From positions 1-24,537 of the forward strand of contig JBNJGU010000019.1 in assembly GCA_051747985.1 (NCBI GenBank): 24,537 nucleotides of DNA. The letters run 5' to 3'. Numbering within the stretch: the first letter of the stretch is position 1; each line of letters begins with the position of its first letter. The notes under the pieces are model-generated. The model did not search any database. It was given only the letters and a program-made list of their open reading frames with translations, and was not told where the DNA came from. A program made the position numbers and the translations under genes. Origin of the DNA: PWQG01 sp051747985 (GTDB lineage: Bacteria; Pseudomonadota; Gammaproteobacteria; Pseudomonadales; Pseudohongiellaceae). This document shows, in pieces, positions 1 through 7,658 of the stretch.

Positions 1-1
1 G

Positions 2-679
2 CGCCGGCTGGCGAGGCAACTGGAACTGTTTGATATCCTGCGTGTGGACCATTTCATCGGTCTGCACGCCTGCTGGTCACACCCTCGTCACTCTTCACCA
101 GCAGAGGGAGAGTGGATCCCGGCCCCTGGTGATGAGCTGCTTACCACCATGTTCGACAGGCTGGGTCCTGTACCGCTGGTGGCCGAGAACCTGGGGCATA
201 CCACGCCGGGGATGCGGGCATTGCAGGCGGCCCATTCGCTGCCCGGAATGTGTGTATTGCAGTTCGGCTTCGATGGTCTGCCTGACAATCCCAATCACCC
301 GGCCCGCCACGAACAGCATTGCGTGGTCTATACCGGGACCCATGACAACGACACCATTGTCGGTTGGTGGCGCCGCCTTTCGGAAGAGCAAAAAGCTCTT
401 GTCAATCAGTCGCTTGCCGACACGTTCAGCGCTTCCGGCGAGCCCCTGCACTGGCGCATGGTCCGGCTCTGCCTGGACTCGCCCGCCGAACTGGCCGTGC
501 TGCCCATGCAGGATCTTCTGGGGCTGGGCAGTGAGGCGCGGCTGAACCGGCCCGGCACGGAGACCGGCAACTGGTCCTGGCGGCTGCAGGGTGATGAAGA
601 TCTGTTGCAGGTTGCGCGCAAGGTCAGAGCGCTTGTGGATGCTGCCGAACGTGACAGTATTATCCGCATGGCCAACTAG
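2..679 (+). CDS. malQ: 4-alpha-glucanotransferase (amylomaltase), 3' part only
   Basis: GH77 disproportionating enzyme that moves alpha-1,4-glucan segments between maltodextrins in the cytoplasm. The window begins inside the gene; the frame is open from base 2 and gives the last 225 residues. All three expected catalytic carboxylates of the family lie in this part: the nucleophile Asp in LRVDHFIGL, the acid/base Glu in VAENLGH and the transition-state Asp in YTGTHDNDT, followed by the usual IVGWW. The stop codon overlaps, on opposite strands, the stop of the convergent glgP gene (shared CTAG at 676-679). This fits joint work on glycogen: the phosphorylase shortens chains and MalQ rebuilds short dextrins into phosphorylase substrates. 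Identification is firm; the N-terminal half is outside the window. Confidence 0.93.
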   Translation, partial: RRLARQLELFDILRVDHFIGLHACWSHPRHSSPAEGEWIPAPGDELLTTMFDRLGPVPLVAENLGHTTPGMRALQAAHSLPGMCVLQFGFDGLPDNPNHPARHEQHCVVYTGTHDNDTIVGWWRRLSEEQKALVNQSLADTFSASGEPLHWRMVRLCLDSPAELAVLPMQDLLGLGSEARLNRPGTETGNWSWRLQGDEDLLQVARKVRALVDAAERDSIIRMAN

Positions 680-3237
680 AGCCACAGCATGCGTCCCGTT
701 TCAAAAGGGTGGCTGAGAAGTTCATGGGACGGATACAGGCGGAAGCGCATCCCGTACAGGCCGTTGTCAGGCGTCTCCACGTCCAGCTCGAAGCGATGGA
801 TGCCAGGCGCTGCGTCCGTCTCCGTGGGTGCCATCCGGTATACGACCGGAATGGGGGTGTCATGATTGGTTTCACGGAGACTCAACAGACACTCCAGGGT
901 GACATCTTCCGGGGACAGTGCCCCGAGAGCCACCTCGATCACCAGTTCGAGTCGCTGGCCGGTGACAAGGGCTTCAGGCGGTGGCCGGTTCCAGGACAGG
1001 GAAACCTGATCCCAGTGCTTCTGGACCTTCTGCTTCCAGCTGGCGAGCTGTTCTGCCGCGCTTCCGTTCTCGTGCAGCAGCCGCACGGACTGCGCGGCGG
1101 CGGGCCGGTACAGCTTCCGCGAGTAGTCCCGCACCATGCGTTCGGTATTGAAGCGGGGAAGCACCGTGAACATGGACCGTTTCGAGCGTTGTACCCATTC
1201 CGGTGAGTAGCCGCCCGGGCCAATGCGGAAATAGGCGGGAATGATGTCATGTTCCAGCAGGTCCAGCAGGTCTTCCGCTTCCGTGATGTCGCGCTCCTCC
1301 TGCGCCAGCTCGCTGCCATGGGGCGCGACGGCCCAGCCATTCTCGCCGTCATATCCTTCGGCCCACCAGCCATCCAGCACACTGAGGTTGATGACGCCGT
1401 TGATGGCCGCCTTCTGACCGGAGGTGCCGCTGGCCTCCATGGGGTATTCAGGGGTGTTCAACCAGACGTCCACTCCGGTGACCAGCTTGCGGGCCAGTGC
1501 CATGTCGTACCCCTCGATGAGGAACACGCGATCCTGAAAAGGCGGACGGGAGGCGAATTCATGGATGCACCTGATCAGGGTCTGACCGGGCGCGTCCTGC
1601 GGGTGCGCCTTGCCGGCGAACAGAATGATGACGGGGCGCTCGGGGTTGGCAAGCAGCCTGCCCAGGCGTTCGCTGTCCTGGAAGATCAGCAGGGCTCTCT
1701 TGTAGGTGGCGAAGCGGCGGGCGAAGCCAATGACCAGCGGCCGGATGTTTTCGGCGCAGAACACGTTCCGCATCGCCTCGATACGGGCACGGGTATAGTG
1801 GTTCCGGGTGTACTGCTGCAACATTCTTTCGCGCAGTTCCTCCAGCATGTCGCTCTTCAGGCAGCGGGTCAGGCTCCAGAAGCGGTGATCTGGAATGCGC
1901 TGGATGGTCCGCCTCCAGAACTCGGTATCCTGCAGTTTCTGGCGCCACTCCGGGTAGTGCCCGTCCAAAAAGCTGACCCACTCCCGCGCCAGGAACGTGG
2001 CCACATGCACTCCATTGGGAATGGAAGTGATGGGGTTGTCCTCCGGGGCGATATCGGGCCAGATGTGAGACTCCATGCGTGCCGCCACATCCCGGTGCAC
2101 CGCGCTTACGCCGTTGTGGAAGCGTGAACCCCGCAGCGCCAGGGCCGTCATATTGAAGCTGTCGGCCCTGCGGGGTGAGGCGCCGAGCTGCAGAAGCCGC
2201 TGCAGGTCGATGCCAAGAGCATCCGCCGTTTCGTGCAGGTGCTGCCTGATGAGTTCATGGCTGAACAGGTCGTGGCCGGCGGCTGCTGCGGTGTGGGTGG
2301 TGAACACTGTCGCCGCCGCCACTGCCTCGAACGCGCCAGCGAAACTCATTCCCGCGCCGACCAGTTTCCGGCACCGCTCCAGAATCAGAAAGGCCGGGTG
2401 TCCTTCATTTACATGCCAGACAGCCGGCCTTATTCCCATCGCCCACAGCGCCCGTGGGCCTCCGAATCCGAGGACCAGCTCCTGAGCGATCCGCCGGCTG
2501 CGGTCGCCACCATAGAGTTGGTGCGTGATGGCCCGGTCCTCCAGCGAGTTCTCAGGAAGTTCCGTATCCAGCAGGTACAGGTTCAGGCGGCCGACGGCCA
2601 GCCGCCAGACGGCGATCGTGACCTCACGCCCCGGCAACGTCATATGAACCCGAACCGGCTGCCCTGCCGCATCCAGGGCGGGCGTCACGGGAATGTCCAC
2701 CAGGTTGATGTGCTGGTAGTGCATCTCCTGGCTGCCATCCCGGCCCAGTTGCTGGATGAAATAGCCCTGCCGGTACAGAAGGCCCACTGCGACGAAGTTC
2801 ATGTCCAGGTCGCTGGCCGCCTTGCAGTGATCCCCCGCCAGGATGCCCAGGCCGCCAGAATACAGGTGCAGGCTCTCGTGCAGGCCGTATTCCATGCAGA
2901 AGTACGCCACCAGCGGTTCATCGTCGCGTTCACGGATCCCGGAAGCGCCACCGGTTCCCGCCGCCAGGTAATTGTCAAAACCGTTCAGCACTTCCTTGAA
3001 ATGCAGCCGGAAGGCGGGATCGGTGGTGAGTTCGTCCAGTCTGGACTGGGAAACACGGCGCAGGAAGATGCGTGGATTGTGGGAGCAGGCCGACCACAGC
3101 ACCGGATCAATACGGTGAAACAACCCTCGGGTACGCCTGTCCCAGCTGTAGTAGAGATTGTTGGCCAGCTCTTCGAGACGGGCCATTTCCTCCGGCAGTC
3201 GCGGCTGCACCTCCAGGGAATGATGATTGTCGGACAT
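676..3237 (-). CDS. glgP: Alpha-glucan (glycogen) phosphorylase, DUF3417-type
   Basis: GT35 phosphorylase releasing glucose-1-phosphate from alpha-1,4-glucan; cytoplasmic, PLP-dependent. The 853 residues have the N-terminal domain of the long TIGR02094/DUF3417 subgroup (LANNLYYSWDRRTRGLF), the WHVNEGHPAFLILER substrate-site segment and the PLP segment EASGTSGQKAAINGV, with the Schiff-base Lys at about residue 609. It continues into LDGWWAEGYDGENGWA, typical of this subgroup rather than of E. coli GlgP. The frame opens with a GTG at 3252, but I prefer the ATG at 3237 because a GGAG sits 9 bases before it. It is divergent from the fixL-like kinase, with a perfect FNR/FixK-type palindrome in between, so control by the adjacent oxygen-sensing genes is likely (inference). 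It is convergent with malQ, and the two stops overlap. Confidence 0.93.
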   Translation of the reverse strand: MSDNHHSLEVQPRLPEEMARLEELANNLYYSWDRRTRGLFHRIDPVLWSACSHNPRIFLRRVSQSRLDELTTDPAFRLHFKEVLNGFDNYLAAGTGGASGIRERDDEPLVAYFCMEYGLHESLHLYSGGLGILAGDHCKAASDLDMNFVAVGLLYRQGYFIQQLGRDGSQEMHYQHINLVDIPVTPALDAAGQPVRVHMTLPGREVTIAVWRLAVGRLNLYLLDTELPENSLEDRAITHQLYGGDRSRRIAQELVLGFGGPRALWAMGIRPAVWHVNEGHPAFLILERCRKLVGAGMSFAGAFEAVAAATVFTTHTAAAAGHDLFSHELIRQHLHETADALGIDLQRLLQLGASPRRADSFNMTALALRGSRFHNGVSAVHRDVAARMESHIWPDIAPEDNPITSIPNGVHVATFLAREWVSFLDGHYPEWRQKLQDTEFWRRTIQRIPDHRFWSLTRCLKSDMLEELRERMLQQYTRNHYTRARIEAMRNVFCAENIRPLVIGFARRFATYKRALLIFQDSERLGRLLANPERPVIILFAGKAHPQDAPGQTLIRCIHEFASRPPFQDRVFLIEGYDMALARKLVTGVDVWLNTPEYPMEASGTSGQKAAINGVINLSVLDGWWAEGYDGENGWAVAPHGSELAQEERDITEAEDLLDLLEHDIIPAYFRIGPGGYSPEWVQRSKRSMFTVLPRFNTERMVRDYSRKLYRPAAAQSVRLLHENGSAAEQLASWKQKVQKHWDQVSLSWNRPPPEALVTGQRLELVIEVALGALSPEDVTLECLLSLRETNHDTPIPVVYRMAPTETDAAPGIHRFELDVETPDNGLYGMRFRLYPSHELLSHPFETGRMLWL

Positions 3238-3308
3238 GCCTGTACTCTCCACTAGAGCGCCCGGCCCTGTGCTATCCGTCAGCTGATCACAAACCGATTG
3301 GGAAATCG

Positions 3309-3322
3309 TTGACCTCGGTCAA
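3309..3322. promoter_or_regulatory. FNR/Anr/FixK-type operator between glgP and fixL
   Basis: TTGAC-CTCG-GTCAA is a perfect dyad of 5-bp arms with a 4-bp centre and differs from the FNR consensus TTGAT-N4-ATCAA only at the inner base of each arm. Its centre is about 78 bp from the glgP ATG and 54 bp from the preferred fixL ATG, so it could serve either promoter. No strong -10 sits at the exact class II distance on either side. TATGGT at 3332-3337 is the best match toward fixL; at that spacing the site would lie near -28 and would repress. The likely binder is the Crp/Fnr protein encoded at 5278-6036, whose recognition helix is of FNR type. Confidence 0.7.
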
Positions 3323-3369
3323 TGTTGCGCTTATGGTAATCCCGTGATGTGGGCGGGGCGGAGATCTGG

Positions 3370-4512
3370 ATGGCGGGGCAAGAAGGACCCATTGACCGAA
3401 GGGCTTACCGGGATAGCCTGACAGAGGCCATCATCGACTCTGCCATAGACGGCATCATCACCATCGATGCCAGAGGCATCATCCACAGCTTCAATTTCGC
3501 CGCCGAGCGCATGTTCGGATACGGGAGAGAGGAGGCCATCGGCCGAAATGTTTCATTCCTGATGCCCTCGCCGGATCGCGAGCGTCATGATGGTTACATC
3601 AGCCGATATCAGAAGTCGGGATACCCCCGTATTATCGGCACGGGTCGCAATGTGATTGGCTTGCGGAAGGACGGGGAGGTGGTGCACATCCATCTGGCAG
3701 TGGCCGAATACAAGATACATGGGCAGGCCATGTTCGTCGGCTTTACCCATGACCGGACGGAACTGAACCGGGCGCAAATTGAAGCTCAGGACTATATGGA
3801 GAAACTGGTCTACCTGAATCGTGTCAACGCCTTGGGAGAACTGGCCTCCGGTCTGGCTCACGAGATACGCCAGCCCCTGATGGCGATACAGGCTTACGCC
3901 ACTGCCGCCCGGAAATCGATTGAGGTCGGAGACAGCCCGTATGCAGGCCTGCACGAGACGCTGGATGAAATCACCAGGCAGAGCATTCGCGCCAATGACA
4001 TCATCCGGGAAGCCTGGGCTTTTCTGAAGCACGGAGAACACACGAAAAAAGAGACGATAGATCTCGTTTCGATGAGCCGCAAAGCGTTGAGCCTGCTTTC
4101 TCACGAAGTGCGGGCTTCCTACATCCGGTTCGAGTTCGATACGGCGCAACCTTCCTGTTTCTGCCATGTCAGTCGCATCCAGATCGAACAGGTTCTGTAC
4201 AACCTCATCAGCAATGCCATCGATTCGCTCCGGGAATCAGATGGTGAGAAAGTGCTCAGGCTGCACTGTGAGCGGCAGGATGCAACGCACCAGTGTGTAG
4301 TAACGGTCGAGGACAACGGCGCCGGAATTCCCGAGGAATACATGGGGCGGCTGTGGGATCCCTTCTTCACCACCAAGGAGAAGGGTATGGGCCAGGGCCT
4401 TGCCATCTGCAGGTCGATCCTCCAGCGCCATGGCGGCGAAATTTCGGCGGAAAACGCTGACGGCGGCGGCGCCATTTTCCGCTTTACCTTACCGTCCGCG
4501 GAGCAGGTATGA
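3370..4512 (+). CDS. fixL: FixL-like PAS sensor histidine kinase, probable heme oxygen sensor
   Basis: Cytoplasmic two-component kinase of 380 residues without membrane segments. PAS domain about 15-135, HisKA with phospho-acceptor His164 in GLAHEIRQPL, and HATPase about 255-375 with N-box N278/N282, DNGAGIP from 315 and the G2 loop KGMGQGLAI at 338-346. Aligned by hand with Bradyrhizobium japonicum FixL, the PAS keeps the proximal heme ligand (FixL His200 = His73 in ERHDGYISRY), FixL Arg206 (Arg79) and the ligand-sensing Arg220 (Arg93 in IIGTGRNV), with no gaps between them. That supports O2 sensing rather than a generic PAS role. An upstream GTG at 3349 is in frame, but the ATG at 3370 has GGAG six bases before it. 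The stop overlaps the start of the response regulator (ATGA), so the two genes are translationally coupled. Confidence 0.88.
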   Translation: MAGQEGPIDRRAYRDSLTEAIIDSAIDGIITIDARGIIHSFNFAAERMFGYGREEAIGRNVSFLMPSPDRERHDGYISRYQKSGYPRIIGTGRNVIGLRKDGEVVHIHLAVAEYKIHGQAMFVGFTHDRTELNRAQIEAQDYMEKLVYLNRVNALGELASGLAHEIRQPLMAIQAYATAARKSIEVGDSPYAGLHETLDEITRQSIRANDIIREAWAFLKHGEHTKKETIDLVSMSRKALSLLSHEVRASYIRFEFDTAQPSCFCHVSRIQIEQVLYNLISNAIDSLRESDGEKVLRLHCERQDATHQCVVTVEDNGAGIPEEYMGRLWDPFFTTKEKGMGQGLAICRSILQRHGGEISAENADGGGAIFRFTLPSAEQV

Positions 4513-5138
4513 GCCTGGAGAACGGTGTGGCCATCATCGTGGATGATGACCGGGCTGTGCGGCAATCGCTGGAGGCCCTGCTGTCGTCAGCGGGTATTGC
4601 CACGCGCAGTCACGCCGACGGGCATACCCTGTTGGAAGCCGGTCTGCCGGATGGCCCGGCCTGCGTTCTGCTGGACCTTGACCTGGCCGGAGAAAGTGGT
4701 ATCCAGATTCAGCAGTCATTGCGGACAATCGACTCCGGCCTGCCGGTCATTTTTCTGACTGGAACCGCCGAGGTGTCCTCCGCGGTGATGGCTCTGAAAG
4801 GGGGCGCGGTGGATTTTTTCGAGAAGGGAGCGTTCAGACTGGATGAGCTGGTAAGTTGTGTCTTGTCCGCTCTGAAAGAGCACCGCCTGCATCTCCAGAA
4901 CAGGGAGCGCCAGCAGGCGCTGGAGGAGAAGATTCTCGAGTTGAGCCGACGAGAACGTGAGGTGGCCCTGCTTGTCGCACGCGGCAGGGCGAACAAGTCG
5001 ATTGCAGCGGAACTGGGTATCAGTGACAGGACGGTCGAGATCCATCGCAGTAATGCGATGCGCAAGCTACAGCTTCGCACGGTAACCGGTCTGGCTCACA
5101 TGGTTGATGCGCTGAAGGCTGCGGAACAGAAATCGTAG
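4509..5138 (+). CDS. fixJ: FixJ-like response regulator (REC + LuxR-type HTH)
   Basis: Transcription regulator of 209 residues, cognate of the kinase it overlaps. The receiver domain has the acidic cluster VDDD (Asp12-14), phospho-acceptor Asp56 in LLDLDLAGESG, Thr84 in FLTGTAE and Lys106 in FFEKGAF. FixJ proteins usually have Pro after that Lys; here it is Gly. A helical linker runs about 108-140, then a LuxR/NarL-type HTH from about 145 (LSRREREVALLVARG, then NKSIAAELGISDRTVEIHR). On phosphorylation it should bind DNA and activate promoters. The box at 5164-5181 before the Crp/Fnr gene is a candidate target, mirroring the rhizobial FixLJ-to-FixK cascade. The closest families also include TtrR/StyR-type regulators, so the signal is inferred from the kinase. 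Confidence 0.87.
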   Translation: MSLENGVAIIVDDDRAVRQSLEALLSSAGIATRSHADGHTLLEAGLPDGPACVLLDLDLAGESGIQIQQSLRTIDSGLPVIFLTGTAEVSSAVMALKGGAVDFFEKGAFRLDELVSCVLSALKEHRLHLQNRERQQALEEKILELSRREREVALLVARGRANKSIAAELGISDRTVEIHRSNAMRKLQLRTVTGLAHMVDALKAAEQKS

Positions 5139-5163
5139 GGAGCGGCTCGAAAAGGGAGGTCTC

Positions 5164-5198
5164 CTAAGTAAGTCCCCTTAGTGGAAATTCCGTATAGT
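5164..5198 (+). promoter_or_regulatory. Candidate FixJ-activated promoter of the Crp/Fnr gene
   Basis: CTAAGTAAGTCCCCTTAG at 5164-5181 is an interrupted inverted repeat (CTAAG/CTTAG). Its first eight bases match the published FixJ motif GTAMGTAG at six positions. TATAGT at 5193-5198 is a 5-of-6 match to the sigma70 -10 hexamer. The -35 position, 17 bp upstream, would fall at 5170-5175 inside the box, and no good -35 is present. That is the geometry of an activator-dependent promoter. The start of transcription would be near 5205, leaving about 70 bases of leader before the ATG at 5278. The site assignment is an inference from short motifs. Confidence 0.5.
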
Positions 5199-5277
5199 TG
5201 CCTTTGAACAGAATGGACTATCCTCAACTCGTTGAAGTCAGTATCAGCCCTACTGGAACGTTGCGGAGGAGGTCATC

Positions 5278-6036
5278 ATGCAGGTGAGAGTGGAGCTGGA
5301 GCGAGTCGGCCTGTTCAGTGTCGTGGACCGCCATTCACATCATACAAGCGGAGGTTCCACTCCCCGTCTGGCTCGAACGTCTGCCAACCGGGTTCTTCGC
5401 CAGGGTGAGCATCTGTTCCGGACCGGAGATGCAGTCGATGATGTGTACCGGGTCATCGGCGGCGTACTGAAAAGTTATTTCATCCATGAAGATGGCGACG
5501 AACAGATCATCGGCTTCCATCTCCCCGGCGACCTGATCGGTTGTGATGCGCTGGCCGACGCCCGTACCTCCTTTTCGGTGGTGGCTCTCGATTCCGCCAG
5601 TGTGACGCGGGAGTCGTTGTGTTCCGCCTATTTTGATACCCCGTCGCATGATGTCATGGACCGCCAGCTTTATGCCTGTATGCGCCAGCAGATTTTCCGC
5701 CTTACCCGGCTGCTTCACATGGAGCGCAGTGGCACGGATGCGCGGCTCGCCCATTTTCTGCTGGACTACGCAAAAGCCCAGGAAAGCCGAGGCTATGATC
5801 GACTGGAGTTCCACCTGCCGATGGGGAGGAAGGATCTGGCGCGCTACATAGGACTGGTGCCGGAAACCGTTTCCCGGGTTTTCAGCCGCCTGCGGGACGG
5901 TGGGATCATTCGCGTGGAGAACAATCACATCTGCATTCTGGACCATGACGCGCTGACTGCGGTTGCAAATGATGGCCGGGAGGCTGAAGGATTCGCGTGC
6001 GGCCACTCGTCAACTGGCAGAGTGCTCCCTGTATAG
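5278..6036 (+). CDS. Crp/Fnr-family regulator, FixK-like
   Basis: Transcription factor of 252 residues with a cyclic-nucleotide-type beta-roll (about 35-125), a dimerisation helix and a winged HTH (about 165-220). The recognition helix reads LVPETVSRVFSRL: the E-x-x-S-R triad (Glu196, Ser199, Arg200) is that of FNR and predicts TTGAT/TTGAC half-sites, as in the palindrome at 3309-3322. FNR's N-terminal cysteine cluster is absent: the first Cys is residue 89, and the others (115, 134, 219, 241) do not match. It therefore should not bind an oxygen-sensing iron-sulfur cluster, as in FixK, which takes its oxygen signal from FixLJ. The N-terminus has a His patch (HSHH, 19-22). A strong GGAGGAGG Shine-Dalgarno lies just before the ATG. 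I call it FixK-like from context and helix; orthology is not proven. Confidence 0.85.
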   Translation: MQVRVELERVGLFSVVDRHSHHTSGGSTPRLARTSANRVLRQGEHLFRTGDAVDDVYRVIGGVLKSYFIHEDGDEQIIGFHLPGDLIGCDALADARTSFSVVALDSASVTRESLCSAYFDTPSHDVMDRQLYACMRQQIFRLTRLLHMERSGTDARLAHFLLDYAKAQESRGYDRLEFHLPMGRKDLARYIGLVPETVSRVFSRLRDGGIIRVENNHICILDHDALTAVANDGREAEGFACGHSSTGRVLPV

Positions 6037-6117
6037 CACCCCACACATGCCGGTAGTGGTCGCGACGTTGCCGAATGCCTGCCGCAACCGGGTCGATGCC
6101 GGTAGCTGAGTACGCGG

Positions 6118-7265
6118 TTAGAACGGGCCGCTCTTTCGGCGACGGACGCGTTTCTCGATCTCGATGATGGCGAACAGCGCCACGCCGCTGCCCGTCACCA
6201 GCAGCAGCTCGTTCAGGCTCAGCGGAGCGGTACCGAAGATGCGCTGCATGAAGGGCGCGTAGATGAACAGCAGCTGCGCGACGGTCACCAGCCCCAGCGC
6301 AATCAGTACCGGCGGCGTACCGGCCACCCCGCGCCATGTCAGGGACGTGCCGTGTACGTAGCGGATGCTGAACAGATAGAAAACCTCCATTGCAATCAGT
6401 GTGTTCACCGCAATCGTCCGTGCGGTCTCCAGGTCCTTGCCCATGTAGAGCGCCAGTTCGAACTGACCGAAAATCCCCACGGCGAACAACGCCGAGACAA
6501 ACAGGATCCGCCATACCACGAAGCGGTTCAGCAGTGGCTGGTCCATGCCCCGTGGCGGCTTCTGCATGATCTGTGGTTCCGGCGGCTCGAAGGCCAGCGT
6601 CATGGCCAGAATGGTGGAGCCGATCATGTTGACCCACAGGATCTGTACCGGGGCGATCGGCAGGGTGAGACCCATCAGCGGGGCGACGATCAGACTGACG
6701 GACTCGCCGCCGTTGATGGGCAGGATGAAGGAGATCACTTTCGTCAGGTTGTCATAGACGGTGCGCCCTTCGCGCACGGCGGCAACGATGGAGGCGAAGT
6801 TGTCGTCGGTGAGCACCAGCTCGGCGGCCTCCCGGGCGGCTTCCGATCCGGTCCGGCCCATGGCGATGCCGGCCACCTGCGCGCGTTCCCCGCCGCGCAG
6901 GCCATGGGCGGTGGGTGCCAGCATGTGGCGGATGGCGTCCAGTGTTCTCTCCGCCTTGCCTTCCTGGATAAAGCCGATCAGCGTATTGGTTAGTACCACG
7001 GCCACTATGACCCCGGTATCGATCCAGTGTCCCAGCGCCGCGGTGATCAGGGCCGCGCCCAGTAGCACGTAGATGAGCAGGTGATGGAAATGCTGCAGGA
7101 AGCGGATCAGTACGCCCGTTTCGCCGCTTCCGGCAGGCGATTGGGGCCGTGCTCCGCTAGACGGGACCCTGCCTCCTGCTCGTCAAGACCGGCTTCCGTG
7201 GTATCCAGGGTATCCAGCGCGGACTGCGCGGTCAGGCTGTGCCAGGGCGAAGGCTTTCTATCCAT
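6118..7265 (-). pseudogene. P-type cation-transporting ATPase remnant (frameshift + core deletion)
   Basis: Remnant of a P2-type (Ca2+/Mg2+-like) ATPase. Reading from the ATG at 7265, the first 54 codons give a cation-ATPase N-terminal domain (LTAQSALDTLDTTEAGLDEQ, then HGPNRLPEAAKR). A TGA then interrupts the frame. Adding one base to the G-run at 7114-7116 restores GVLIRFLQHFHHLLIYVLLG, the first membrane helix. The restored frame runs through M1/M2 (GFIQEGKAERTLDAIRHML) to GGERAQV and then jumps directly to AGIAMGRTGSEAAREAAELV at about 6873. The actuator domain, the DKTGT phosphorylation site and the whole nucleotide-binding domain are missing, several hundred residues against an expected total near 900. 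The C-terminal helices M5-M10 are intact and in frame. It cannot pump ions. A short membrane fragment could still be translated from a GTG at 7068, but I see no sign that it is functional. Confidence 0.85.
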
Positions 7266-7409
7266 TCGTGTTCCCATTCATCGTCTGGGTGCCAGGGGGT
7301 ATCGTGCCGGAGGCATCTTGATGACCGGCGCGGCTCTGGCAATTTCGTTGTCTTGAGTATGTGGCCCTATATTGCTACAAAAGACTGTCTCAAAGGCAAG
7401 GATAACGCT

Positions 7410-7607
7410 ATGGAAACGAAGAAAGAGAAGAAAGAACGCAGAAGGCGCGGCAATCTGGGGCTGGCGATTGGCATCGGGCTCTGTGTCGGCCTCGGTTTCG
7501 GTATGGCGTTACAGAGCGTTGTTTTTGGCGTATCGGTCGGTGTCCTGACGGTCATTGGTATGTGGGCAATGGGCGTGCGTGCCCGAAAAGAGGTGAAGCG
7601 TCAGTAA
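7410..7607 (+). CDS. Small two-helix membrane protein, unknown function
   Basis: Hypothetical protein of 65 residues. A very basic N-terminus (KKEKKERRRR, cytoplasmic by the positive-inside rule) is followed by two glycine-rich hydrophobic segments at about 16-34 and 36-54 and a basic tail (RARKEVKRQ). The Gly/small-residue spacing (GLAIGIGLCVGLGFGMAL) suggests tight helix packing, as in glycine-zipper proteins. The reading frame is open further upstream, but the upstream codons look like shadow sequence. The ATG at 7410 is chosen because it starts the coherent protein and follows an AAGG/AGG stretch. A TATATT at 7368-7373 may be its -10. Similar small proteins are common in proteobacteria without assigned function; I do not recognise a family. 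Confidence 0.65.
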   Translation: METKKEKKERRRRGNLGLAIGIGLCVGLGFGMALQSVVFGVSVGVLTVIGMWAMGVRARKEVKRQ

Positions 7608-7658
7608 TCACCCCGGCGATGATGCAGCCGCAGGGCAGGTGCACGGATTTGCGTCGTG

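Noticed and set aside
1249..3255. Open frames on the plus strand inside glgP
   Set aside because: Antisense shadows of the phosphorylase; no recognisable domain.
5139..5163. GGAG-GT-CTCC mini-dyad after fixJ as a terminator
   Set aside because: Two-base loop, four-bp stem and no T-run. I found no convincing rho-independent terminator anywhere in the window.
6047..6105. Ten-base direct repeat ATGCCGGTAG at 6047-6056 and 6096-6105
   Set aside because: Short, with no dyad and no attachment-site or insertion features around it. It lies next to the ATPase remnant but is too weak to call.
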